From Bacteroidota bacterium (lineage in GTDB: Bacteria; Bacteroidota; Bacteroidia; Chitinophagales; Chitinophagaceae): DNA of 64,000 bases. Each line of letters opens with the position of its first letter. The stretch's first letter is position 1. This document shows positions 45,142-53,801 of the stretch, piece after piece. The notes beneath the pieces are model-generated. The model did no database searches and was not told the DNA's origin. It saw only the letters and a list, made by a program, of their open reading frames with translations. Both the position numbers and the translations under genes were made by a program. Where the stretch lies: NCBI GenBank assembly GCA_016712665.1, contig JADJQP010000005.1:186001-250000 (forward strand), in the 5' to 3' direction.

Positions 45142-46254
45142 GACTGCAACTGAATAGAGTATCCCGCCGCGGGAGGGTTTTAGGTTTGAATCCTAACGCG
45201 GTCACTGATAAAAGGAGTTAGGAATTCAGCCTCTTTTTAATTTTAAAAATCGCATGACTGCAACTGAATAGAGTATCCCGTCGCGGCGGGAGGGTTTTAG
45301 GTTTGAATCTAACGCGGTCACTGATAAAAAGGAGTTAGAATACATAGCCCTTTTAATTTTAAAAAAAATCGCATGACTGCAACTGAATAGAGTATCCGCC
45401 ACGGCGGGGTTTTAGGTTTGAACCTAACGCGGTCACTGATAAAAGGAGTTAGAATACCTAGCTCCTTTTTAATTTTAAAAATCGTATGACTGCAATTGAA
45501 TAGAGATCCCGCGGAGGGTTTTAGGTTTGAACCTAACGCGGTCACCGATAAAAGGAGTGAATACCTAGCTCCTTTTATTTTAAAAATCGTATGACTGCAA
45601 TTGAATAGAGTATCCGCCGCGCGGAGGGTTTTAGGTTTGAACCTAACCGGTCACTGATAAAAGGAGTTAGAATACCTAGCTCTTTTTTAATTTAAAAAAA
45701 TCGCATGACTGCAACTGAATAGAGTATCGCGCCGCGGCGGAGGGTTTTACGTTTGAATCCTAACGCGGTCACTGATAAAAAGGAGTTAGAATACCTAGCT
45801 CCTTTTTTAATTTTAAAAAAAATCATAGAACTGCGACTGAATAGAGTATCCGCCAGGGAGGGTTTTAGGTTTGAATCCTAACGCGGTCACTGATAAAAAG
45901 GAGTTAGCATACCTAGCTCCTTTTTTAATTTTAAAAAAAATCGCATGACTGCAACTGAATAGAGTATCCCGCCGCGGCGGAGGGTTTTAGGTTTGAATCC
46001 TAACGCGGTCACTGATAAAAAGGAGTTAGAATACCTAGCTCCTTTTTTAATTTTAAAAAAAATCGTATGACTGCAACTGAATAGAGTATCCCGCCGCGGC
46101 GGAGGGTTTTAGGTTTGAATCCTAACGCGGTCACTGATAAAAAGGAGTTAGAATACCTAGCTCCTTTTTTAATTTTAAAAAAATCGTATGACTGCAATTG
46201 AATAGAGTATCCCGCCGCGGCGGAGGGTTTTAGGTTTGAATCCTAACGCGGTCA
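45142..46254 (+). repeat. tRNA-like array, type II units 5-14 (about 105-122 bp period)
   Basis: Units (approximate): 45142-45204, 45256-45320, 45375-45435, 45488-45544, 45593-45653, 45707-45771, 45828-45889, 45947-46011, 46069-46133, 46190-46254. Consensus of 65 nt: GACTGC, then AACTGAATAGAGTAT, CCCGCCGCGGCGGAGGG, TTTTAGGTTTGAATCCTAA and CGCGGTCA. The acceptor GACTGC/GCGGTC pairs over 6 bp and the T arm is intact. The D-stem 5' strand (GTAGCTC) is missing, and the anticodon arm is the perfect palindrome CCGCCGCGGCGG. Terminator-like hairpins lie between units. Copies differ mostly by indels in the GC palindrome. Confidence 0.88.
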
Positions 46255-46270
46255 CAAATGTACGAACTTC

Positions 46271-46305
46271 AAAAAGCCTTCATTTAGAATGAATGAAGGC
46301 TTTTT
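46271..46305. terminator. Strong bidirectional terminator between array unit 14 and parE
   Basis: AAAAAGCCTTCATT-TAGAATG-AATGAAGGCTTTTT: a 14-bp stem with T-runs on both strands. It ends transcription from the array on the plus strand and parDE on the minus strand. Confidence 0.85.
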
Positions 46306-46306
46306 T

Positions 46307-46597
46307 TTATAAATGTCTTTGAAAATCCATTCGTTCATGAAGTATTCTAATTACCATTAATTCATCATAAGTCGCTCTACAAAAAGCAAAATGATGATTT
46401 ATTTTAAACTGCAAATATTCAACCTCGTTAAAAATTACAGATTTTGCAATAGAAGGATGAATTGAAAGTTTCTTTAGCTCATTATATATTTCTCGAACAT
46501 AAAATTCTGCCTGTTCTACTGACCATTTTTCTAATGTATAGCTCCAAATATCTTCTAAATCAATTCTAGCAAATGGCTTATAAGTTATAGATAACAT
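46307..46597 (-). CDS. parE: ParE/RelE-family toxin
   Basis: 96 residues: YKPFARIDLEDIWSYTLEKW, SVEQAEFYVREIYNELKKL and the C-terminal MVIRILHERMDFQRHL, which is typical of ParE (HERMD-RHL end). ParE toxins inhibit DNA gyrase (family knowledge). It lies 2 bp after the antitoxin gene. The pair is the main cargo of the insertion in the tRNA-like array. Confidence 0.88.
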   Translation of the reverse strand: MLSITYKPFARIDLEDIWSYTLEKWSVEQAEFYVREIYNELKKLSIHPSIAKSVIFNEVEYLQFKINHHFAFCRATYDELMVIRILHERMDFQRHL

Positions 46598-46599
46598 CC

Positions 46600-46836
46600 T
46601 TATTTCGCATGTTTCGTTTTCATTTCAGAAATAAATTTATCAATATCAAGTGGCAACGCTAAACCACTTTCTTCCCCAGCCTTCAAAGCTGATTCGATTA
46701 TTTGCTTATGAGAGTGCTCTCTTTGCAACAAATCTAAACTTGCTTGAATAACTTCAATTTCGTTTCGATATCTACCGCTAGAAATTTCCTTATGAATTAT
46801 TTCCGAATAATATGGGGCGACATTTATTCTTGACAT
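46600..46836 (-). CDS. parD: ParD-like antitoxin
   Basis: 78 residues: an N-terminal ribbon-helix-helix (YYSEIIHKEISSGRYRNEIE, VIQASLDLLQ) with the SGRY-N-(A/I)EVI pattern of ParD, and a toxin-binding tail ALKAGEESGLALPLDIDKFI. ParD represses its own operon and neutralises ParE. No clear TAnnTTTG box precedes it in the ~75 bp upstream. Confidence 0.88.
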   Translation of the reverse strand: MSRINVAPYYSEIIHKEISSGRYRNEIEVIQASLDLLQREHSHKQIIESALKAGEESGLALPLDIDKFISEMKTKHAK

Positions 46837-46912
46837 TATTATAGAGTTTATTTCTACAAATTTATTGTTTTTTCTTTAAGAACTTACAACAATTTAACCT
46901 CCGAAACTTTAA

Positions 46913-47059
46913 TTATTTTCTCCCCCTTCTTAACACATCATACTTCGATTCTTCAATAGCTTTGCTCTGATGAACATCCTTGAAGTATAGCTTGATTTTC
47001 CAATGGCTTTCTAGTTCCTTAACTATTTCAAGGTTGGAAAACCCGACGATGGCGGTCAC
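46913..47059 (-). pseudogene. Truncated ORF at the right edge of the insertion
   Basis: A 48-codon frame with normal amino-acid composition: IVGFSNLEIVKELESHW, KIKLYFKDVHQSKAIEESK, YDVLRRGRK and TAA. Its 5' end is at the array junction (GTG 47059, inside the direct repeat), so it looks like the 3' end of a gene cut off by the insertion. The tail resembles the ends of small nuclease- or DUF-type proteins but I cannot name it. Confidence 0.35.
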
Positions 47060-47180
47060 TGATAAAAAGGAGTTAGAATAACTAGCTCCTTTTTTAATTT
47101 TAGTAAAAATCGCATGACTGCAACTGAATAGAGTATCCCGCCGCGGCGGAAGGTTTTAGGTTTGAATCCTAACGCGGTCA
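47052..47180 (+). repeat. tRNA-like array, end of a unit plus unit 15
   Basis: GCGGTCAC, the spacer-terminator (AAAAAGGAGTTAGAATAACT and so on), then unit 15 at 47116-47180 with the full type II consensus (GACTGCAACTGAATAGAG, the CCGCCGCGGCGG palindrome, GGTTTGAATCCTAACGCGGT). This shows that the array existed before the ParDE insertion. Confidence 0.85.
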
Positions 47181-47240
47181 CCACCTAAGGGCTGTCATTT
47201 TAGACTGCCTTTTTTATGGATGGTCAAATTAATATGTAAA

Positions 47241-47307
47241 GCAACTGAAAAGTTCCTCCTGACACATGAATCGGAAAGGTTCTAGGTTTAAATTCCATGG
47301 TGGGCAC
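47241..47307 (+). repeat. Strongly diverged tRNA-like remnant (possible unit 16)
   Basis: GCAACTGAAAAGTT ... GGTTCTAGGTTTAAATTCC ... GGTGGGCAC follows the same order of blocks as the type II units, but with a changed middle and no paired acceptor. It is probably an old decayed copy at the array's end. Confidence 0.35.
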
Positions 47308-47458
47308 AAAAGGTAGTATCGGTCGTTTGTTTGCTAGTCAGAAAAATGCTACCTAAAATATAATCCGACGCAGTTCCGAAGAAAGCATCGCAGATACATT
47401 CAACAGGTCCTAGTTGAGGTTTCTAATTGATAAGAAATCAGCACGAAACATTCATTTT

Positions 47459-48332
47459 CTATGAACGCAATTGCATTTTAGGTAATACTCCTTTCCTTTT
47501 CAAAATCCAAACAATAAAACCTCCAAACAAAGCCAGAGGCCAGATTTGTAACAAAAACAATACACAAACAGAAACCCCATACCAGCCCTCCGCCAATGCT
47601 TCTCTTGCACTGAGTGCAAATGGGGTATGTATTGGTTTGAATGAGGCGGTCATCGTTTTAGAAAGATACTTTTGTCCGGAAACCTTGATATCAAACCATA
47701 GATATTTACTTCGGTATTTTGTGGTTGAAAAATGCCGCCTTGCGATTGATATACGATTCCGTAAGTTCCTTCTTTAAATAAACCTCATCAACATTTCCAA
47801 ATTGATTTGATACTGGTTTTGTATCCGCACCTGTTGTAACTAAACTATGATCGCTTTGCATCAATTCCTTTTTCTCAATAATATCTTCAGTAATATCTTC
47901 TTCATCCAACATAAATTGATTGATATTTCCTTCCATGTTCAATACCTGTGATATAAAGGTATCGCCATGGGCCATCGGAATTCTTACCTTTAAGAGTCCA
48001 GTGGGTCTAATTTCTTCCATAATAAGAGTGGAGTCGACCGTATGTTGTACTTCATTCTGAAACGATTTATCATTTTGAATTTGATAATGAAACACGTGAC
48101 CATTCAGTTCATTGACCAAAGTTTGTAAATCAAGTACTGATTCTTCAACCTTGCACACATCCATGTTAATAGTTGCCGTCTTAAGGATGACCCTCTCAGT
48201 GGCCAATGCAGTATCTGCCATGCCTGCTACCTCAGCGGTTGTGCTCATTTCGCTTGTGGTAACCGAATGTTCACTACAAGAGGCAAACAGTACTATACTA
48301 AAAAAAAATAGAATTTGAAATGGCTTAAACAT
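47459..48332 (-). CDS. DUF4349-domain lipoprotein (frameshifted)
   Basis: Main frame 47706-48332 starts MFKPFQILFFFSIVLFASCS with a lipobox Cys19. It then has VILKTATINMDVCKVEESVL, GHVFHYQIQNDKSF and LLKVRIPMAHGDTFISQVLN, typical of DUF4349. Two shifts (near 47712 and 47660) continue it as NTEVNIYGLISRFPDKSIFL, KTMTASFKPIHTPFALS and the C-terminal membrane helix with basic end (LFGGFIVWILKRKG). The family couples a periplasmic domain and a C-terminal TM helix; function unknown. Confidence 0.65.
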
Positions 48333-48530
48333 GAGAATTGGTTTTGTATATTAATTCCCGCAGCCTACTGAATGTAACCTAGAAGCAGTGTTAAAGAAAA
48401 CGGAAAAATACAATGTAACTTCTTTGCACCATTATTGCTTCAGAAAATGATCTATCTATTCAGCGGCATCAAAGTTGTGCCCATAACGACCTCAACACAG
48501 ACACCTCAATTGCAAAAAAATTAGAAAATA

Positions 48531-51500
48531 CTATTTGTAATTTTTCTTGTAAAATTTCAAATAACCAAGAATATCTCGGCTCCTCAGCAATTCACTATAA
48601 TTAGAAGTGGAAATAGTGGCAAGGTCATATTCATTTTTCTTTAGTTGTGTAAATGAGTTTCTCATTTGCCAATTCATTCAAATATTTCTTAGCAAAAATA
48701 CTATTAGCAAATTTCTGAATAGTGATAATTCCTTGCTGGGCAGTAAGCAAATTCAATGCGGTAGTATATTCCTGCATATTATTCTTTAATAAATTGTAAT
48801 CGCTCATAGCAGCTTTTAGGGCCATGGTTCTTCCATCCACGTTCTTCATAAAAATCAATACAAAATGCTCGTCGTTCGGTGCAATCGAAAAAATACCTTT
48901 ACCGTCAAATCCTCGTAATTCCTTAAAGGCATTGCTCGCCTCCAAACTATCATCATACTTGTTATAATTTGGCATAATGATATCTTGTACCTGTCCACTG
49001 TCTTTCCCATTCTGCAAGGAAAGCTGGTTTAAAATTTCCTGTGCTCGTATTTGTTCATCAGAATTTGGGTATTTGGAAATGATATCCTGCAAAATAACTT
49101 TACATTTCGGCAAATCGTTCAGACCGGCTTCGCTCACTGCCTCTACCAATGCATATTTCGCTTGAATAGGATTTTCTTTATAGGCTACCTTGGCATACAC
49201 CACTCGATCGAGCGCTTCGCGATATTTCCCCTGCTTATACATGAGGTAGGTATTATCGTAATGCTCAAAAATATTTTTGGATTTATTTTTGGCTTGTTCC
49301 TTGTAATTTGGATTATTGGCAAGCATGGCAAATTCACTTTGTCCAAATTCTTCAACCAGTAAATTCTTATACTTTTGCGCAGATGCCTTCTGATTTAACT
49401 TATCATAATTCAGATACATAGCATAATAGGTTTGCTCCTTATAGGCGGTATTGGGATATTTAAGCAGCAATGAGTCAAAGGTTTTGACCGCGTTCATATA
49501 ATCAGCCAATTGAGAATAGTACGTAAGTCCAAGGTTATAATACGCATCCTGTATTTTTCCATGTGCGGCATCAAGTTGTGCCGGTGTTTTGGGTAGCAAC
49601 GCCAAAAGAGATTTGATAGTCACTCCGTCAGTGCCACCTTTTTCATTCTCCGCATCGCCCTCTCCTTCCCCTTCTCCACTGGAGAGATTAAAATTATTGG
49701 TGGCGGCAGATCGGCGCCAATTATCCTCTAACTTTCTATTCCCCCACTTTTGCTTAAATTCCGTAGATCCCTTTTGCAGTAAGTTGTTGTTATAGAAATA
49801 CCAATTCGATTTAACAGGACCTGAGGCTTGTAAGGCCACTACCTGTAATTCATTGGGAGCTGCCGCTTTTTCTTCTTTCTGTTTTCGCAATTTATCTAAT
49901 TCGCGTTTTGCTGCTGCTTTTTGATCTTTGTCACTTAGTTGCGCCAAACGAATCATACTATCCTGAGCCTTGATGGTTTTTATATATCCTACGATTTCGC
50001 CTAGTACTACCTTTCGGACATTGACTTCATCTATATTGTCTATTGGCGGATTCGACCCATAAATGGACGCACTATCATAGGATTTTTTAGCTAGTTCGTA
50101 CTCTGACAGTTTATAATAAATGGCTCCGAGTCCGGCAAATGCGATGGCCTTTTGTTTCACATCTTTATTCTCGGTATTCTTAATGCTTTTCTTTAAAAGA
50201 TCTGCAGCTACTGCAATATTATCCTCTGCTTCAATAGCAGCGAGCGTATTTAAGGCTTCACTTTTGTACTTGACGTACTTTTGATCTCCGATAATTTTTT
50301 GCAACTCCTGTTTGGCAAAGTCCTTATTACCTCCTCCTTTAGAGGCATTCACGGCGATATTAAGTTTTGTATAAAAATCCATTTCCGGATTATTTTTGCC
50401 GTCAATTGATTTCTTGAAATGTTCAGATGAATTGGCATAATCGCCTTTTTCGGCATACAGTTGTCCTAGTAGAAATTCAGCCCGCACTCTTTGCCCATTT
50501 GCCATTTTTTGCTTCAAAGCAAGTTCCAACGACTCAATAGCTGCCTTGTTATCTGCCTGCTTTATATCCAAACTTGCCTTGGTCAAAAACAAAGCGGCTT
50601 TATTACGTGCCGGATAATGAGGATCTTTTTGCAAAGTACTTAATAACGATTGGGCATTTCCATACTGCTCTGCCATCATATAGGATTTTGCCAACCATAA
50701 TAATGCATCGTTTCGAATTGGATGATGACTTAACTTTCTGAGTCCTTTTCGCTTTTCAATATTGGCAATGCTTACCGTTTCTCCTTTCTTATTAGCTGCA
50801 GCCTGACCTTTCTGAGTCGTTTTATATTCGTTTGCAATAAACTGAAAGGTAGTAATGGCTCCTTCAAAGTCATTTTTTGCATAGGATGCCTTTCCCATCA
50901 AAAAATATAAATCGTCAAACCATTTTGAGCGTGGGTCGTGAATTTGGGTACTGAAGGAGGCTTTCTTTATTACCGTATCCATGTCTGATGATATACTGGC
51001 ACCATCTTTTTCTGAATTATAGGGAAGGAGCGATATTTGCTTGGTAAAATCCTCCTTATTGCTTTTGGTTATGCGTTGAATGGCATCATTATACTTGCGC
51101 TTTGCATGATAATGATAATTGTACCTGGTAACAGTATTTTGATAAATTTTTCTTGGCAAATTCCATTTTCGTTTCAGCAGTTTATCATTACTCCATTCTT
51201 TTTGTTTTGAGTCATGAATTTTGATTGCAAGCGCCAGTTTCTTCTTTTCGTCGCTTAGTTTTTTGGCGGTGCCCTCCTTCTTTTCCTTTTCCTTTTTCAA
51301 CACGTCCAAACTATCCACTCTTCGTTGTCTTGCTGCTAGCATACTATCTTTAATGCGAAGTCGCTCGTTCTTTAATTGATCATTTTGCTTTTGCAAAGCT
51401 GCTTTGGTACTGTCGCTAATTCGATCACGTTGCGCAATAATAATATCATTGGCCATTTTTCGGGCCTTATTCACACTATCGTTGTATTGTTCTCTGATTT

Positions 51501-52157
51501 GCTTTTGCTTTTCCAGAATAGCAAATCGTGCCGCATTGACACTATCTTGTATCTCTTTTCTTCTAGCTGCAACGCTATCCTTATAGGGTTTGCTATTCAT
51601 ATACTTTTCGCGCAGTTCCTTTTCCTTCTGCTGTGCCAAGCGCACTGCCTTCATACTATCGGCCTGCTTTTGCCTGACCTTCGCAATACTATCCTGAACC
51701 TTTAAGCGTGCAATATTGATACTATCCCGAATATCATTCTCTCGTTTTCGGATACTATCCGCCTTTGCCGCCACCAATTTCAGGCTATCTGTCATCTGGT
51801 TTTTTCGCACCAGCTCGAGACTGTCTTTTTTTCTTTTTCGTTCAACAACTTTTGCTTCGCCAATTCTCTGTCGGTACTGTCTTTTATTCGTTTGGCTATA
51901 CGTGCCTGAATAAGACTATCGCGGTATTGTTGAATCTTGACTTTCTCCAATACGCGTGCAATGCTATCATTCTTCTTTTTAAGCTTATTGGCAGTAATCA
52001 TACTATCGCGCACAAAAAACTCCCGATTCACTCTTTTTTGAACGGCTGCACTATCTACGTTATTATCTTTAAACCTATTTTGCCCCCGGCTTTGCAGACT
52101 TCCCAATAAAGACACAATTGCAAAAGCAAAAAAAAGTATGAAAGATTTTATATTCAC
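48531..52157 (-). CDS. PorW/SprE-like T9SS/gliding protein with long coiled coil and TPRs (frameshifted)
   Basis: One gene of ~1,207 residues. The N-terminal piece 51792-52157 has a signal peptide (MNIKSFILFFAFAIVSLLGS) and the first coiled-coil repeats. The main piece is 48631-51810 (1,059 residues), with ~240 residues of (R/K)DSI-type heptads, many TPRs (LYFLMGKASYAKNDFEGAIT, AYYNLGLTYYSQLADYMNAV) and a C-terminal DEHFVLIFMKN. A further shift at 48633 adds EYDLATISTSNYSELL and YLKFYKKNYK to stop 48531. Length, TPRs and C-terminal type match SprE/PorW, which links the trans-envelope machinery of T9SS. The classical lipobox Cys is not obvious, so the assignment is moderate. Confidence 0.55.
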
Positions 52158-52712
52158 GTTTTATATTAACTCAAATAAAGGTAAATTATTTTGAATTCAA
52201 CCAAAAAGATTGACAAATAATTGTAAAAATAGTACTTTTTTCCAACAGAAATGAAAGTAAACAAGTGCATTCGGACCATTCATAGCAGTCTCTTCAAAAA
52301 ATAGTCAGCCCCTTGTTTTTCAAACGTGAGAAGGGGCGCATAATTGCACTACTTTCGGGTATTTTCTAATACGATACTTCAAAATAGCCAACGAGCACCA
52401 ATCGGAGCTTTCCATACACCCCTGCCATCTACGGAATGGAGATCCTGGTACAGGTTCAACCGTATACGTATCATTTTAAACATCTCTTTGCTCTGAAACG
52501 GTGTCAAAACCTTGCCTATGTCGTAACGGAAGAATCGATATTCACTTGACCGATAGTAAAAATAACCGAGATTTCAGATAGAATTCCCTGTAAAATCAAC
52601 AGAAAGACTCAACAGATGTTAATAAAAAAGATGCATCGGTTCCTAGTAAGAATCAATAAAAAATATACATTTGTGCAAATAATTTCCACACTTAAAAAAC
52701 ACTTTTCTTATA
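52158..52712. other. 555-bp intergenic region
   Basis: No intact gene. The only coding-like stretch is a 64-codon minus-strand frame (52379-52573, listed separately). The rest is AT-rich with no repeat, tRNA or terminator I can support. A promoter for bactofilin should lie in its last 100 bp, but no clean TAnnTTTG is seen. Confidence 0.4.
52379..52573 (-). pseudogene. Coding-like remnant
   Basis: 64 codons without a start: LGYFYYRSSEYRFFRYDIGK, VLTPFQSKEMFKMIRIRLNL, YQDLHSVDGRGVWKAPIGA, RWLF, stop. Its amino-acid composition and ordered text look like the C-terminus of a real protein with an aromatic end. Upstream, FYREFYLKS appears in another frame after a stop. Family not recognised. Confidence 0.3.
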
Positions 52713-53219
52713 ATGTCTATCTTCTCCAATAACAAAGAAAAACAGGACCCAACCCCTGCTTATACTCCCACTCCACAGCCGTCACAGCCTGCGCAGTCTA
52801 GTTATCAATCGTCCTCAAATGCAAGTGGAAATATGACCAATATTTCAAATGGAACCGTTGTGGATGGTCAAATTAAGGTTGAAGGTGATATTAAGGTTGA
52901 AGGAATTGTAAAAGGTACCATTACTTCGAAGGGACGGGTGCAAATCAGTTCAACCGGGAAAGTAGACGGCGACATCATATGTCAAAATGCAGATATTTCA
53001 GGCCATGTTACCGGTAAATTGAAAATAGCGGATATTTTGATGTTGAAAGGCAGCGCAGTGGTGGATGGTGACATCAATACCGGCAAAATTATTATTGAAA
53101 GCGGCGTTAAATTTAATGGGAATTGTACAATGGGAATTGCCGCACAGGCAGCCGCACCTCAAGCAACTGCCCCAAAACCAGCCGTTGCAAATACGACAAC
53201 ACTCAATGCCCAGTCCTAA
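52713..53219 (+). CDS. Bactofilin (polymer-forming cytoskeletal protein)
   Basis: 168 residues. A disordered Pro/Ser/Gln-rich head (1-45) is followed by the bactofilin beta-helix of short repeats: GTVVDGQIKVEGDIKVEGIV, KGTITSKGRVQISSTGKVDG, DIICQNADISGHVTGKLKIA, and an Ala/Pro tail. Bactofilins polymerise without nucleotide into filaments that scaffold wall or envelope growth. Its end overlaps the atpZ-like gene start by 14 bp. Confidence 0.93.
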   Translation: MSIFSNNKEKQDPTPAYTPTPQPSQPAQSSYQSSSNASGNMTNISNGTVVDGQIKVEGDIKVEGIVKGTITSKGRVQISSTGKVDGDIICQNADISGHVTGKLKIADILMLKGSAVVDGDINTGKIIIESGVKFNGNCTMGIAAQAAAPQATAPKPAVANTTTLNAQS

Positions 53220-53403
53220 TCCCTACAAATATATAGGCTTGGCAACTCAATTATTAGCTACGCTCGGCGTGGCTTTTTTTATTGGTTATAAAGTAGATAA
53301 ACATTTTCATTTCAAATTTCCCATAACGATGCTGACCTTACCGCTACTATTTTTGGTGGCATCCCTTTGGAAAATAGTAAAAGACACTTCAAATCGGCAT
53401 TAA
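53206..53403 (+). CDS. AtpZ/AtpI-like ATP-synthase assembly protein
   Basis: 65 residues from ATG 53206, two membrane helices: KYIGLATQLLATLGVAFFIG and FPITMLTLPLLFLVASLW, with YKVDKHF between them. This is the AtpZ/AtpI-like family (putative F0F1-ATPase subunit). In Bacteroidota it normally stands before atpB. Here it overlaps bactofilin and is followed by another small membrane protein. Confidence 0.7.
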   Translation: MPSPNPYKYIGLATQLLATLGVAFFIGYKVDKHFHFKFPITMLTLPLLFLVASLWKIVKDTSNRH

Positions 53404-53404
53404 T

Positions 53405-53794
53405 ATGGTTAAGCGATTTTTATCAATTTTGATTTCTGTGACCCTACTTCTTTTGCTAGCAGAATATTTCATTGCCATAAAAGGAACCTTATTGACAGCA
53501 AATATTGTCATGATTGGTACACTGGTGCTTTGTGGCATCACCTTATTTACATTTTTTCTTTCGTACCGCACTGCCCAAAGCACCAAACCTCACCGTTTTG
53601 TAAATGGTGTAATGGGCGCAACCTTTCTAAAGTTTTTTTTATGCGCGGCAGCCGCGGCAGTCTATATTTTTATGGAACGAAAAAACGTGCACAAACCAGA
53701 CTTATTTTTCTTAATGTTTTTGTACGTAGTATACACTACCATTGAAACCATCTTCTTATCTTCCATTTCAAAACAAAATGTAACTAAACCCTAG
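53405..53794 (+). CDS. Small four-helix membrane protein next to atpZ (AtpI-position gene)
   Basis: 129 residues with four hydrophobic helices (SILISVTLLLLLAEYFIAI, IVMIGTLVLCGITLFTFFL, FLKFFLCAAAAAVYIFM, LFFLMFLYVVYTTIETIFL). In Bacteroidota a protein of this layout sits between AtpZ and AtpB, so a role in F0 assembly is inferred from position. In this window the next gene is paaK rather than atpB. Confidence 0.55.
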   Translation: MVKRFLSILISVTLLLLLAEYFIAIKGTLLTANIVMIGTLVLCGITLFTFFLSYRTAQSTKPHRFVNGVMGATFLKFFLCAAAAAVYIFMERKNVHKPDLFFLMFLYVVYTTIETIFLSSISKQNVTKP

Positions 53795-53801
53795 TATCGA
53801 T

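Larger units (their letters stand above)
46248..47059. mobile_element. ParDE-carrying insertion in the tRNA-like array, flanked by 8-bp direct repeats
   Basis: The array is continuous on both sides: unit 14 ends GCGGTCAC at 46248-46255 and the array resumes with GCGGTCAC at 47052-47059, followed by the normal spacer-terminator and unit 15. The ~796 bp between carry a terminator, parE, parD and a truncated ORF. Insertion at the 3' end of a tRNA-like sequence with a short direct repeat resembles integrase-type tRNA targeting or a target-site duplication. No integrase or transposase is inside. Confidence 0.6.

Noticed and set aside
45318..46197. Small minus-strand ORFs inside the tRNA-like array
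   Set aside because: They are translations of the repeated unit (near-identical text such as AVIRFFLKLK in several copies), not genes.
44760..47180. Integron-style attC array with a toxin-antitoxin cassette
   Set aside because: The ~115-bp repeats and ParDE cargo resemble a superintegron, but units are tandem with almost no genes between them, no GTTRRRY/RYYYAAC core pairs were found at the junctions, the unit folds as a tRNA, and no integrase is in the window.
44760..47180. CRISPR array
   Set aside because: Repeats are ~65 nt plus a conserved terminator spacer; there are no unique spacers and no cas genes.
47427..47777. Plus-strand ORF of 116 codons
   Set aside because: It lies antisense to the repaired DUF4349 gene and has no start region or recognisable content.
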